Below are positions 14,998-23,408 of a stretch of 39,087 nucleotides of DNA, in pieces. Source of the stretch: Sphingomonadaceae bacterium (GTDB lineage Bacteria > Pseudomonadota > Alphaproteobacteria > Sphingomonadales > Sphingomonadaceae); the NCBI GenBank assembly GCA_020847445.1, contig JADLBY010000135.1, positions 1-39,087 of the forward strand, read 5' to 3'. The notes beneath the pieces were generated by a model. That model did no database searches. It was not told the DNA's origin and saw only the letters and a program-made list of their open reading frames with translations. The position numbers and the translations under genes are program-made. The first letter of the stretch is position 1, and each line of letters starts with the position of its first letter.

Positions 14998-17814
14998 ATG
15001 TCAGACCATAAGCATCTCTACCTCGTCGACGGTTCCGCCTATATCTTTCGCGCCTATTACAGCCTGCCGCCGCTGACCAATCCGGCGGGCGTGCCGGTGG
15101 GTGCGGTTGCGGGCTATTCGAACATGCTGTGGAAGCTGGCGAGCGACCTGCACGCAGCCGACGGGCCCACGCATATGGCGGTGGTGCTCGACAAGGCGGG
15201 GACAAGCTTTCGCAACGAGATCTATGATCAGTACAAGGCCAACCGTCCGCCCGCGCCAGAGGATCTGCGTCCGCAATTTCCGTTGATCCGCGATGCGACG
15301 CTCGCTTTCTCGCTGCCGATGATCGAAGAGGAGAATGTCGAGGCGGACGACATGATTGCCAGCTACACCAAGGCGGCGCGGGCGCAGGGCTGGAATGTGT
15401 CGATCATCTCTTCGGACAAGGATCTGATGCAGCTGGTCGGCGATGGTGTCGACATGTTCGACACGATGAAGGACAAGCGCATCGGGCGCGACGAGGTGAT
15501 CGAAAAATTCGGCGTCGGCCCCGAACTGGTCGGTGATGTGCTCGCGCTGATGGGGGACAATTCGGACAATATTCCCGGCGTACCTGGAATCGGGCCGAAA
15601 ACCGCGACCAAGCTGATCACCGAATTTGGCAATCTGGATGCAGTGCTGGCGGCGGCACCGGACATGAAGCCATCGAAGATGCGCGAGAATCTGATCGAGC
15701 ATGCCGAACTGGCGCGGCTGTCGCGGGTGCTGGTGACTCTGAAGGAAGATTGCCCGCTGCCGATCCCGCTGGACGATATGGTGCTTGGCCCGATTCCGGA
15801 GGCGCCGCTGCGGCCATTCCTTGAGGAACATGGCTTCCGTTCCTTGCTGAACCGCATCGGCAAGACGAGCGACACGGCCGCAGCCAACAAGGCGATTGCG
15901 GGGCAACCCAAGGCCGAGCGCAAGGGTGATGGTGGTGCGCAGACCGTCGAGGCGGGCAAGGCGGCAACACCCGCGCCGATGCCACCCATTGATGCAGGCA
16001 GCTATGAATGCGTGGCCACGCTCGACCGGCTCGATCACTGGATCGCCGAGGCGACCAGAGCAGGCGTGGTCGGCTTCGACACCGAAACAGACAGTCTGGA
16101 GGCAGTGACCGCGCGGCTGGTCGGGTTCAGCCTGGCGACGGCGCCGGGCAAGGCCTGCTATGTGCCCCTGGCGCATGGCGGAACCGACATGTTTGCCGAA
16201 AAGCCCGTTCAGATCCCGGTCGAGAGCGCGCTGGTACGGCTCAAGCCGTTGCTGGAGGATGACAGCGTCCTCAAGGTCGGGCAGAATCTCAAATATGACA
16301 TGTCGGTGCTGCGCCAGTATGGGCTGACCATCGCCCCGTTCGACGACACGATGGTGATGAGTTTCGCGCTCGATGCCGGTCGGCAGGGGCATGGCATGGA
16401 CGAACTGTCCGAGCTTTATCTGGGCCACAAGCCGATCAGCTACAAATCGCTGACCGGCACCGGCAAGAACCAGATCGGTTTCGCCGAAGTGCCGCTGGCC
16501 GAAGCCACCCGATATGCCGCCGAAGACGCCGATGTCACGCTGCGGCTGTGGCATCATCTGAAGCTGCGGCTGAGCCCCGAAAAGGTGACCCGCGTTTACG
16601 AACTGGTCGACCGGCCATTGGTGCCGGTGCTGTCAAAAATGGAGTGCAGCGGCATAAAGGTCGATCGGGCGGTGCTGGCGCGGCTGTCGACCGAATTTGC
16701 CGCGCAGATGGAGATACTCGAAAAGGAAATTCACGGCCTTGCCGGACAGCCCTTCACCATCGGCAGCCCGCAGCAATTGGGCGCGATCCTGTTTGACAGG
16801 CTGGGGCACAAGGGCGGCAAGAAAGGCAAGTCGGGGCAATATTCGACCGATGTGACCGTGCTGGAGGATCTGGCTGGTCAGGGCGTCGAAATCGCGCGCA
16901 AGGTGCTCGACTGGCGGCAATTGGCCAAGCTGAAATCGACCTATACCGACAGCCTGCAGGAACAGATCAATGCCAAGACGGGGCGCGTGCATACCAGCTA
17001 CAGCCTGGTCGGCGCGCAGACCGGGCGGCTTGCCTCGACCGACCCCAATTTGCAGAATATCCCTATCCGCACCGAAACCGGTCGGCAGATTCGCGACGCC
17101 TTTGTCGCCGAGCCGGGCAATGTCATCCTCTCGGCCGACTATAGCCAGATCGAGTTGCGGCTGGCGGCGCACATCGCCGATGTCGGTCCGCTGCGCGAGG
17201 CGTTCGAGCAGGGCGAGGATATTCATGCGCGCACCGCGCAGGAACTGTTCGGCGAGGTCAATCGCGATACCCGCGGCCGGGCGAAAACGATCAACTTCTC
17301 GATCCTCTACGGCATATCGCGATGGGGGCTGGCAAAGCGGCTCGAATCGTCCTCCGAAGAAGCGCAGCAGCTGATCGATGCCTATTTCAAACGCTTTCCC
17401 GGTATCAGCGCCTACATTCAGGAAACGCTGGCGAGCGTTAAGGAGACTGGTTTCACCACCACCCTTTTCGGGCGCAAATGCTGGTTTCCCCGGATCGCCT
17501 CGCAAAGCCAGGCAGAGCGGCAGGGGAGCGAGCGCGCCGCGATCAACGCGCCGATCCAGGGCACCAGCGCGGACATCATCAAGCGCGCGATGGTGCGCAT
17601 GGGCCCCGCGCTGATCGAGGCGGGGCTGCCCGATGTGAAGATGCTGTTGCAGGTGCATGACGAACTGGTGTTCGAACTGCCGGAAAGCGATGTCGCGCGG
17701 GCGAGCAAGGTCATCGAAGCGGTCATGACGGGTGCGGCCGAGCCGTTGGTCAAGCTGTCGGTGCCGCTGGGGGTCGAGATCGGCACCGGCCCCAGCTGGG
17801 GCGCGGCGCACTGA
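14998..17814 (+). CDS. polA: DNA polymerase I
   Basis: This repair and Okazaki-maturation polymerase has 938 residues and three complete domains. The 5'-3' flap nuclease at the N-terminus has DGSAYIFRAYY, VEADDMIASY and GDNSDNIPGVPGIGPKTA. The 3'-5' exonuclease is intact, with Asp361 and Glu363 in GFDTETDS, then KVGQNLKYDMSVL and YAAEDADVTL. The polymerase palm and fingers hold motif A (DYSQIELRLAAH, Asp714), motif B (RGRAKTINFSILYG) and motif C (LLQVHDELVFE, His887-Asp888). A low-complexity linker (about 300-325) joins the first two domains. The active proofreading site distinguishes it from Taq-like enzymes. No clear ribosome-binding site precedes the ATG. Confidence 0.97.
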   Translation: MSDHKHLYLVDGSAYIFRAYYSLPPLTNPAGVPVGAVAGYSNMLWKLASDLHAADGPTHMAVVLDKAGTSFRNEIYDQYKANRPPAPEDLRPQFPLIRDATLAFSLPMIEEENVEADDMIASYTKAARAQGWNVSIISSDKDLMQLVGDGVDMFDTMKDKRIGRDEVIEKFGVGPELVGDVLALMGDNSDNIPGVPGIGPKTATKLITEFGNLDAVLAAAPDMKPSKMRENLIEHAELARLSRVLVTLKEDCPLPIPLDDMVLGPIPEAPLRPFLEEHGFRSLLNRIGKTSDTAAANKAIAGQPKAERKGDGGAQTVEAGKAATPAPMPPIDAGSYECVATLDRLDHWIAEATRAGVVGFDTETDSLEAVTARLVGFSLATAPGKACYVPLAHGGTDMFAEKPVQIPVESALVRLKPLLEDDSVLKVGQNLKYDMSVLRQYGLTIAPFDDTMVMSFALDAGRQGHGMDELSELYLGHKPISYKSLTGTGKNQIGFAEVPLAEATRYAAEDADVTLRLWHHLKLRLSPEKVTRVYELVDRPLVPVLSKMECSGIKVDRAVLARLSTEFAAQMEILEKEIHGLAGQPFTIGSPQQLGAILFDRLGHKGGKKGKSGQYSTDVTVLEDLAGQGVEIARKVLDWRQLAKLKSTYTDSLQEQINAKTGRVHTSYSLVGAQTGRLASTDPNLQNIPIRTETGRQIRDAFVAEPGNVILSADYSQIELRLAAHIADVGPLREAFEQGEDIHARTAQELFGEVNRDTRGRAKTINFSILYGISRWGLAKRLESSSEEAQQLIDAYFKRFPGISAYIQETLASVKETGFTTTLFGRKCWFPRIASQSQAERQGSERAAINAPIQGTSADIIKRAMVRMGPALIEAGLPDVKMLLQVHDELVFELPESDVARASKVIEAVMTGAAEPLVKLSVPLGVEIGTGPSWGAAH

Positions 17815-17820
17815 TTTCGG

Positions 17821-18336
17821 TTATTTCCTGATATTGACCAGACCGGCGGTCTTGCCGTCTTTGCCGGTGAGTTCGATGGTGAAGGCTTCGCCATCCTTGG
17901 TCGTTCCGGCCAGTCTGGCGGCATCGCCCTCGGCCTTGATCGACTGCTTGCCAAACTGATCCTTGAACCAGCTGCTGACCTTTGCCGGGTCGGCAGGCGA
18001 GGTGAAACCGATGCGGACGTCGGTCTGATCGTGCGCGCCGCCCTGACCATTGGCGGTGATGTTGACCGTATCGACCGTCGAACCGGGATAGAGCTTTACC
18101 CCGTCAATGTCGAAATTGCTGTCGTCGAGAAGCTTTTTCGGCAGGCGGATATTGGTGTCGAAACCCGGCACCTTGAAACCGACATTACCCGTCTTTCCGT
18201 CAGCGGTAATCCTGATTGCCGAACCTTTTTCGGTCGTCGCGTCGACATTGACGGTCGTTCCCTCTTCGGGCTCATGCTTGCTGCTGCACGCTGCAAGGCC
18301 GATGGCAAGGGGCAATGCGAGAAGGGTATATTTCAT
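17821..18336 (-). CDS. lipoprotein of unknown function
   Basis: This is a 171-residue precursor with a lipoprotein signal (MKYTLLALPLAIGLAACSS, lipobox LAAC). The mature part is rich in beta-strand-like stretches such as EKGSAIRITADGKTGNVGFK and VDTVNITANGQGGAHD. It contains SWFKDQFGKQSIKAEGD and ends in GLVNIRK. I do not recognise a named family. I chose ATG 18336 because GGAG lies nine bases upstream and the lipobox then sits at the right distance. The open frame reaches 18408 with other ATGs that would spoil the signal. It is convergent to polA, with a six-base gap. A candidate promoter is listed separately. Confidence 0.85.
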   Translation of the reverse strand: MKYTLLALPLAIGLAACSSKHEPEEGTTVNVDATTEKGSAIRITADGKTGNVGFKVPGFDTNIRLPKKLLDDSNFDIDGVKLYPGSTVDTVNITANGQGGAHDQTDVRIGFTSPADPAKVSSWFKDQFGKQSIKAEGDAARLAGTTKDGEAFTIELTGKDGKTAGLVNIRK

Positions 18337-18361
18337 AGACTTTTTCTCCATGTGTATTGCA

Positions 18362-18390
18362 TACATAATACAGTAAGTAGGTAGCGTCAA
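18362..18390 (-). promoter_or_regulatory. candidate sigma70-type promoter of the lipoprotein gene
   Basis: Reading the minus strand, TTGACG (18390-18385) is followed after 17 bases by TATGTA (18367-18362). Transcription would start roughly 20 bases before the lipoprotein ATG at 18336. The -35 is good and the -10 is poor (three of six). A TATTAT overlaps it at a too-short spacing of 14 bases. Confidence 0.4.
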
Positions 18391-18508
18391 GCTCGGTTCA
18401 TCGCACAAACGCCGTTAACGCAATTGACGCAGCCGGTTCAAAAGCGCAGTTTTACAAATGGTGGCACCAGAGCGCGACTGATGGTCGCAAGCATTTTGGG
18501 GGACGCAC

Positions 18509-19552
18509 ATGCCGCAGTCGACAACCGGTCTGTATCCAGGCGATCGGAAATGGGAGCGTGAAGGAAAGGGATCACCGCATCCCGGCGTATTGATCGGCGG
18601 CCCCGGTGCGCGCGCCAAGCAGATCGAATACAGCATATTGGCCGTGCTTCAGATCGGCGGCGCGATGGCCGCGATCTGGTGGATGCTGACGCGCCCGACC
18701 GGCTGGGTCGAATGGTCGGCCTTCATCTCTGGCTATCTGATCATAAACTACGGCCTGTCCTGCGGTTTCCACCGCTATTTCACCCACCGTTCGTTCGAGA
18801 CGTCGCTCTGGATGCGTTACCTGATCGGCATTTGCGGGCAGATGGCATGTCAGGGTTCGGTGAAGAAATGGGCGGCCGACCATCGTCGGCACCATGCCTT
18901 TTCGGACGATGTTGGCGACATCCACAGTCCGCATATCGATGGCCATGGACGCAGGATGGGGCCGGTCAAGGGGTTGCTGATCGGGCATCTGGGCTGGTTA
19001 TGGGACAATGCCCACACCGACATGCGGATATATGGCAAGGGGCTGGTCGGCGATCCGGTGGTCGAGTTCTGCCACAAGACCCGCTGGCTGTGGGCGGCCT
19101 TTTCGCTGGTAATCCTGCCCGCGGGTTGGGCGCTTGCCTTTGGCGGGCCTGAACATGTGGTCGGCACCGTGCTTATCGGCGGCTTCCTGCGCACCTTCAT
19201 CTTTTTGAACGGTGTGATGGGAACCAACAGCCTCGCACATTATTTCGGCTATCGCCGTTACCATGATGTCGGAAAAGCGACCAATAACTGGTTCATATCC
19301 ATACTGACTTTGGGCGATGGCTGGCACAATAACCACCATGCCCAGCCGCGTGCTGCGAGCAACCATGTCGGCTGGTGGGAACTGGATTTCAACGGCTGGA
19401 CCATCGAAACGCTGGCGAAGCTGGGGCTGGTCTGGAATGTGCAAAAGCGTGACAGAAACCGGGCCGCCGGGCACGCCGAGCCGCATCAGCTGGATGGCAA
19501 GCCGATCATGACCTTTGCCGACGCCAACAAGGCGGACGAGCCCGTTTCCTAG
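18509..19552 (+). CDS. acyl-CoA (delta-9 type) fatty acid desaturase
   Basis: This is a membrane di-iron desaturase that introduces a cis double bond into acyl chains. The 347-residue protein has the three histidine boxes of the family: HRYFTH (88-93), HRRHH (125-129) and HNNHH (273-277), separated by hydrophobic membrane segments. The surrounding sequence (YGLSCGFHRYFTH, WAADHRRHHAFSDDVGDIHS and GDGWHNNHHAQP) is typical of the DesC/OLE1-like group. GGGGGA precedes the ATG. The stop overlaps that of pheA in a CTAG at 19549-19552. Regulation is not visible, and 172 bases separate it from the divergent lipoprotein gene. Confidence 0.95.
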   Translation: MPQSTTGLYPGDRKWEREGKGSPHPGVLIGGPGARAKQIEYSILAVLQIGGAMAAIWWMLTRPTGWVEWSAFISGYLIINYGLSCGFHRYFTHRSFETSLWMRYLIGICGQMACQGSVKKWAADHRRHHAFSDDVGDIHSPHIDGHGRRMGPVKGLLIGHLGWLWDNAHTDMRIYGKGLVGDPVVEFCHKTRWLWAAFSLVILPAGWALAFGGPEHVVGTVLIGGFLRTFIFLNGVMGTNSLAHYFGYRRYHDVGKATNNWFISILTLGDGWHNNHHAQPRAASNHVGWWELDFNGWTIETLAKLGLVWNVQKRDRNRAAGHAEPHQLDGKPIMTFADANKADEPVS

Positions 19553-20442
19553 CCGCGCTTGCGTTCCTGGCGGTAGGTGCCGAGCAGCCGCACGCTGTTG
19601 CAGTGAAAGGCCAGTTCCTCCAGCGCACGGTCGACCGCCGGGTCGCCGGGCGCGCCTTCGATATCGGCAAAAAACTCGGTCGCGGCAAAGCTTGCGCCGT
19701 TTTGATAGCTTTCCAGCTTGGTCATGTTGACGCCATTGGTCGCAAAGCCGCCCATCGCCTTGTACAGCGCGGCGGGGATATTCTTCACCTCAAAGATGAA
19801 GGTCGTCATCAACGTGTCGCTGCCCGCGTCCGGTATGACCGGTTCGCGCGAAAGCACCACGAAGCGCGTCGTGTTGCGATCGTCATCCTCGATGCCTTCC
19901 TGGATCATCTCAAGGCCATAGATGCCCGCGGCAATCGGCGCTGCGACTGCGGCGGCGCCCTCGTCATCGCTGTCGGCGACAAAGGCGGCTGCTGCAGCGG
20001 TATCGGCATAGGCGATTGGCGTGATGCCGTTGGCACGCAGATAGTGGCGGCATTGGCCCAGCGCTTGCGGATGGCTCATCGCGGTGGTCAGTTTGGCCCC
20101 GGCCTGCTTGGCCATCAGGCAATGGCGAATGCGCATGAAATGCTCGCCAATGATCGAAAGCCCGCTTTCAGGTAGCAGGAAATGGATGTCGGCGACGCGC
20201 CCATGCAGCGAATTTTCGATGGGGATCACCGCGCGGCCGGCGCGGCCCTCCTTCACGGCGTCGATGGCATCCTCGAACGAAAAACAGGGGACCGGCAGGC
20301 AATCGGGATCGACTTCAAGCGCGGCAAGGTGCGAATTGGCACCGGGCGCGCCCTGAAAGGAAACCGCGCGCGCCGGGTCGGCTGCGGCGGCCTTGGCCAT
20401 TTCCTCGACGCGGGCGAGGGCGCTTTTTGGGAAGCTGTCCAT
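19549..20442 (-). CDS. pheA: prephenate dehydratase
   Basis: This enzyme converts prephenate to phenylpyruvate in phenylalanine synthesis. The 297-residue protein is the monofunctional form, with no chorismate mutase domain. The catalytic domain has VSFQGAPGANSHLAAL, VIPIENSLHGRVAD and the signature DRNTTRFVVLSRE with the key Thr-Arg-Phe. The C-terminal ACT domain (MTTFIFEVKNIPAALYKAMGGF, then TKLESY) is the usual phenylalanine-binding regulatory unit. I chose ATG 20442 (MDSFPKSALARVEEMAK) over a longer frame to 20568, which would extend into the region upstream of the cytochrome gene. It ends overlapping the desaturase stop and is divergent from the cytochrome c gene. Confidence 0.95.
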   Translation of the reverse strand: MDSFPKSALARVEEMAKAAAADPARAVSFQGAPGANSHLAALEVDPDCLPVPCFSFEDAIDAVKEGRAGRAVIPIENSLHGRVADIHFLLPESGLSIIGEHFMRIRHCLMAKQAGAKLTTAMSHPQALGQCRHYLRANGITPIAYADTAAAAAFVADSDDEGAAAVAAPIAAGIYGLEMIQEGIEDDDRNTTRFVVLSREPVIPDAGSDTLMTTFIFEVKNIPAALYKAMGGFATNGVNMTKLESYQNGASFAATEFFADIEGAPGDPAVDRALEELAFHCNSVRLLGTYRQERKRG

Positions 20443-20592
20443 ATCCGGGCTGGCCGATAGGGCAGTCAAAAGGCCTGGGCAAGCAGGATTTGGCCTATTG
20501 CACCACCCTGCATAGCAAACTAGAGGGGCGAGGGGAATCAACCGGCGCCGTGCGCTCGCACGGGCCACAGCGAATATTCAGGGCGTTTCATC

Positions 20593-21234
20593 ATGGCAGA
20601 TCGCAACAACACCATCGCAGGCTGGGCCTTGGCAGCGGGCATCGTCGCCCTCGGCTCGAGCATTGTCTTCGGCAAACTCTTCCATGGGGAAGTGCCGGGC
20701 GAAGGCAAGCAGGGCTATGTGATCCAGGGTGTTGAAAGCGGCGAAGGCGGCGGCGCTGCCGAAGTTCCGCTCGCCACACTGCTCGCCGCCGCCGATCCGG
20801 CCAAGGGGGAAGCGGTTTTCGCCAAGTGCAAGGCTTGCCACACGATCAACTCGGGCGGAGCCAATGGCGTCGGCCCGAATCTGTGGGGGGCAATGGGCAA
20901 ACCGCACGGCCATGTTCCGGGCTTTGCCTATTCGGATGCGCTGAAGGCAGTTCCGGGTAACTGGGATTGGGAGGGCATGAACAAATGGCTCGCCAATCCG
21001 AAAAAATATGCGCCGGGCACCAAGATGAGCTTTGCCGGCCTTGGCAAAGCCGAAGATCGCGCCGCCCTGTTGCTCTATATTAATGCCCAGGGTTCGAATC
21101 TGCCACTACCTGCGGCGCCTGCTGCAGATGCGGCACCTGCCGACGGTGCAGCCCCCGCAGAAGGTGGGGACGCCGCCGCCGCCGCACCGGCTGATGCCGC
21201 CGCCAAGGAGGCAGCTGCCGCTCCAGCCAAATAA
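20593..21234 (+). CDS. membrane-anchored class I cytochrome c (CycM/c552-like)
   Basis: This is a 213-residue cytochrome c held in the inner membrane by an uncleaved N-terminal segment (AGWALAAGIVALGSSIVFGKLF). Haem attaches at Cys79-Lys-Ala-Cys82-His83, and Met145 (PGTKMSFAG) is the sixth ligand. The domain follows the mitochondrial-type class I fold (NGVGPNLWGAMG). This matches alphaproteobacterial CycM/c552, which carries electrons from the bc1 complex to an aa3 oxidase. The last 45 residues or so are an Ala-Pro-rich low-complexity tail, probably a periplasmic tether. It lies 15 bases upstream of a second cytochrome c gene, probably in one operon. Confidence 0.93.
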   Translation: MADRNNTIAGWALAAGIVALGSSIVFGKLFHGEVPGEGKQGYVIQGVESGEGGGAAEVPLATLLAAADPAKGEAVFAKCKACHTINSGGANGVGPNLWGAMGKPHGHVPGFAYSDALKAVPGNWDWEGMNKWLANPKKYAPGTKMSFAGLGKAEDRAALLLYINAQGSNLPLPAAPAADAAPADGAAPAEGGDAAAAAPADAAAKEAAAAPAK

Positions 21235-21249
21235 ACAGGGAGCAAAATC

Positions 21250-21681
21250 ATGCGCAAATTATTGTTGGTTGCACCGGCCTTGCTTGCACTGGCCGCTTGT
21301 GGTGGTTCCGAACAGAGCGACACACCGGCTGCTGAGGCAGAGACAGCGACAGCATCCGAAGCCACCCCCGTCGCTTCGGCCGAAATGTCCGGCGAAAGCA
21401 GCTTCGCCAAATGCACCGCCTGCCACAAGGTTGAAAAGGGTGCGCCCAACGGTGTCGGCCCCAATCTGCACGGCATTGTCGGCAGGGCGGTCGCTTCTGC
21501 GGAGGGCTTTGCCTATTCGCCGGCAATGAAGGCCAGGGGCGGCAATTGGGACGAGACATCGCTCGACGCCTATCTCGAAAATCCGCGCAAGGTCGTGCCC
21601 GGCACCAAGATGGCGTTTGCGGGCATCAACGATGCCGCCGAACGCAAGGCACTTATCGGCTGGCTCAAAGAGCAGAAATAG
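21250..21681 (+). CDS. class I cytochrome c lipoprotein
   Basis: This is a 143-residue cytochrome c with a lipoprotein signal (MRKLLLVAPALLALAAC, acylated Cys17), so it is membrane-tethered in the periplasm. The haem site is Cys55-Thr-Ala-Cys58-His59, and Met121 (VPGTKMAFAG) is the likely axial ligand. A flexible Ala-, Thr- and Glu-rich linker (about 20-48) separates lipid and domain. The domain is similar to that of the preceding membrane cytochrome (GVGPNLHGIVGRA, PGTKMAFAGI), which suggests an old tandem duplication. AGGGAG lies eight to nine bases before the ATG. The partner oxidase or reductase is not in the window. Confidence 0.92.
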   Translation: MRKLLLVAPALLALAACGGSEQSDTPAAEAETATASEATPVASAEMSGESSFAKCTACHKVEKGAPNGVGPNLHGIVGRAVASAEGFAYSPAMKARGGNWDETSLDAYLENPRKVVPGTKMAFAGINDAAERKALIGWLKEQK

Positions 21682-21697
21682 CCCGACGCATCAGACT

Positions 21698-21723
21698 GCC
21701 ATTCCCGCCCGCGCGGGAATGGC
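21698..21723. terminator. 11-bp perfect hairpin after the cytochrome operon
   Basis: GCCATTCCCGC (21698-21708) and GCGGGAATGGC (21713-21723) form a perfect stem with a CCGC loop, 16 bases after the cytochrome stop and between convergent genes. No T tract follows. The core ATTCCCGC-N4-GCGGGAAT recurs at 25563-25582 with one mismatch, so it may be a dispersed repeat that serves as a 3' end structure. A second 7-bp hairpin, TGCGACT/AGTCGCA (21747-21765), spans the stop of the minus-strand gene. Confidence 0.55.
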
Positions 21724-21756
21724 GGGGCCCATATCGTGCGGGGGTCTGCGACTAAC

Positions 21757-22632
21757 TCAGTCGCAATCCTCCAGCTCATAGAAAATCGAAATTTCGCGCC
21801 ATGCTTCCTCGGCGGTTTCGACGAACTGGAACAGGTCGAGATCTTTCGGGCTGATCACGCCTTCGAGCATCAGCTCCTCGAAATTGACAACCCGCTCCCA
21901 GAAGGATTTTCCGAACAGCAGGATCGGCATCGGCTCGATCTTGCCGGTCTGGACAAGCGTCAGCAGTTCGAAAAATTCGTCGAAGGTGCCAAATCCGCCG
22001 GGGAAAACCGCAACCGCGCGCGCGCGCAGCAGAAAGTGCATCTTGCGCAGCGCGAAATAGTGGAACTGGAAGCTCAGGTCCGGGGTTACATATTCGTTCG
22101 GTGCCTGTTCGTGCGGAAGGACGATGTTGAGGCCGATCGTGTCCGCACCGGTGTCGCGTGCTCCGCGGTTGGCGGCTTCCATGATCGATGGCCCCCCGCC
22201 CGAACAGACGACGAAGTGGCGGTTGCCATCCTCGTCTTTCAGGCCGCAACTGCTCGCCAACTGGCCGAGCCTGCGGGCTTCGTTGTAATAATGCGAATTG
22301 GCCTTCAGCCGTTCGGCGATTGTCCGGCTACGGTCATCGGTTGCTGCAGCGATCAGCGCGTCAGCCTTCTCCGGTTGCGGAATACGTGCCGAACCGTAAA
22401 CCACCAGCGTCGACGCCACCTTGGCTTCGTCGAGCAGCATTTCGGGTTTGAGCAGTTCGAGCTGGAAGCGCACCGGGCGCAATTCCTCGCGCAACAGAAA
22501 CTCATTGTCCTGAAATGCCAGCTTATAGGATTTGCTTTGCGTCTGGGGGGTCTGGGGCGTCAGATCCTTGGCAAATTTGGCTTCCTGTTGCGCCTTGTAG
22601 AAACGGCGGTCTTTCAAATCTTTCTGTGTCAT
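21757..22632 (-). CDS. LOG family protein (TIGR00730-type Rossmann fold)
   Basis: This 291-residue protein is of the LOG (lysine decarboxylase-like) family, whose members release free cytokinin-type bases from nucleoside monophosphates or act as nucleotide 5'-monophosphate nucleosidases. The motif PGGFGTFDEFFE is the family signature (PGGxGTxxE). The sequence CSGGGPSIMEAANRGA contributes the nucleotide loop. An N-terminal extension of about 90 residues, shared by long bacterial LOGs, precedes it. I chose ATG 22632 (MTQKDLKDRRFYK), preceded by AGGCGGGA. A longer frame to 22692 would overlap the upstream gene. It follows the extensin-like gene on the same strand and may be co-transcribed. Confidence 0.9.
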   Translation of the reverse strand: MTQKDLKDRRFYKAQQEAKFAKDLTPQTPQTQSKSYKLAFQDNEFLLREELRPVRFQLELLKPEMLLDEAKVASTLVVYGSARIPQPEKADALIAAATDDRSRTIAERLKANSHYYNEARRLGQLASSCGLKDEDGNRHFVVCSGGGPSIMEAANRGARDTGADTIGLNIVLPHEQAPNEYVTPDLSFQFHYFALRKMHFLLRARAVAVFPGGFGTFDEFFELLTLVQTGKIEPMPILLFGKSFWERVVNFEELMLEGVISPKDLDLFQFVETAEEAWREISIFYELEDCD

Positions 22633-22669
22633 TCCCGCCTGATAGACGATTGGTGGCGAAATGCCACCC

Positions 22670-23320
22670 TCACCGGCAATAGGCGCTGCCATCCTTCATC
22701 GACTGGGCCATGTCGAAATGGAAATGGTTTGCATGCGCGGCGTTGTAATCCGGCCCCAATACCGTGCCGAAACGCTTGCAGGCCGACTGGTGCAAACGGC
22801 GCAGGAAGGCGCGTTCGTCCGCCTTGCCATTCCAGCCTGTCAGCACCGAAACGCGCCGACCATCCTTGAGCACAAAGGCGGAGACATCGACCGCATTGCC
22901 AAAGGCATGCTGCGACAACCGCCCGCTGCGCCCGCCGTTGACATTACGGCAGCTGTAGGTGCCCATTGTCTCGATGCGGACGACTTCGCTGTCCAGATAG
23001 GCCCTGGCGGCCGGTGCGACCGCATGCTTCGCCCATGCCGTGAAATTGGCCGCCAGCGGGCAGGTCATGGCTCCCAGGTTGGTGGCCTCGGTTGAAAAGG
23101 ACATCAGTCTTACCGTGTCGATCGTGTGGCAGCCGCCGGAAAAATTCTGGTTGGGCAGCGGCGTGTAGCGGACATTGGCCGCTTTCAGGGTCGACAGGCA
23201 CTGGCGCGCCGGTTCGCTGCGGAAAACATCATTGTCGCGGCGGACGACCTCCCGCTCCGATCGCCCGCCGCAAGCGGAGACCAGAAGGGTGAGGAGCAGG
23301 AAGGAAGCGCCGCGTACCAT
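22670..23320 (-). CDS. extensin-like lipoprotein (PF06904-type, metal-peptidase-like)
   Basis: This is a 216-residue precursor with a lipoprotein signal (MVRGASFLLLTLLVSACGG). The domain is the extensin-like C-terminal type of alphaproteobacteria. It contains GGCHTIDTVRL, MTCPLAANFTAWAKHAV, SCRNVNGGRSGRLSQHAFGNAVDVSAF, and LGPDYNAAHANHFHFD near the end. The spaced His and Asp residues (QHAFGNAVD and ANHFHFD) resemble the zinc site of VanY/LAS peptidoglycan peptidases, so a cell-wall peptidase role is plausible but inferred. I chose ATG 23320 because the lipobox then sits correctly; the open frame to 23611 overlaps the divergent msrQ-like gene. Confidence 0.9.
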   Translation of the reverse strand: MVRGASFLLLTLLVSACGGRSEREVVRRDNDVFRSEPARQCLSTLKAANVRYTPLPNQNFSGGCHTIDTVRLMSFSTEATNLGAMTCPLAANFTAWAKHAVAPAARAYLDSEVVRIETMGTYSCRNVNGGRSGRLSQHAFGNAVDVSAFVLKDGRRVSVLTGWNGKADERAFLRRLHQSACKRFGTVLGPDYNAAHANHFHFDMAQSMKDGSAYCR

Positions 23321-23408
23321 ATGTAATAAAATGTAATCAGGATGGTTAATAAACTCTAAACGGCGCAAACGGTTGACCGCAAATCGCGAGGCGGCTACCG
23401 GACATTTA

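Noticed and set aside
15001-16557. 518-residue antisense frame opposite polA, and similar ones opposite serA (25831-27216) and the glycosyltransferase (7986-9329)
   Set aside because: Same cause: shadow frames of strongly biased genes, without start-site signals or domains.
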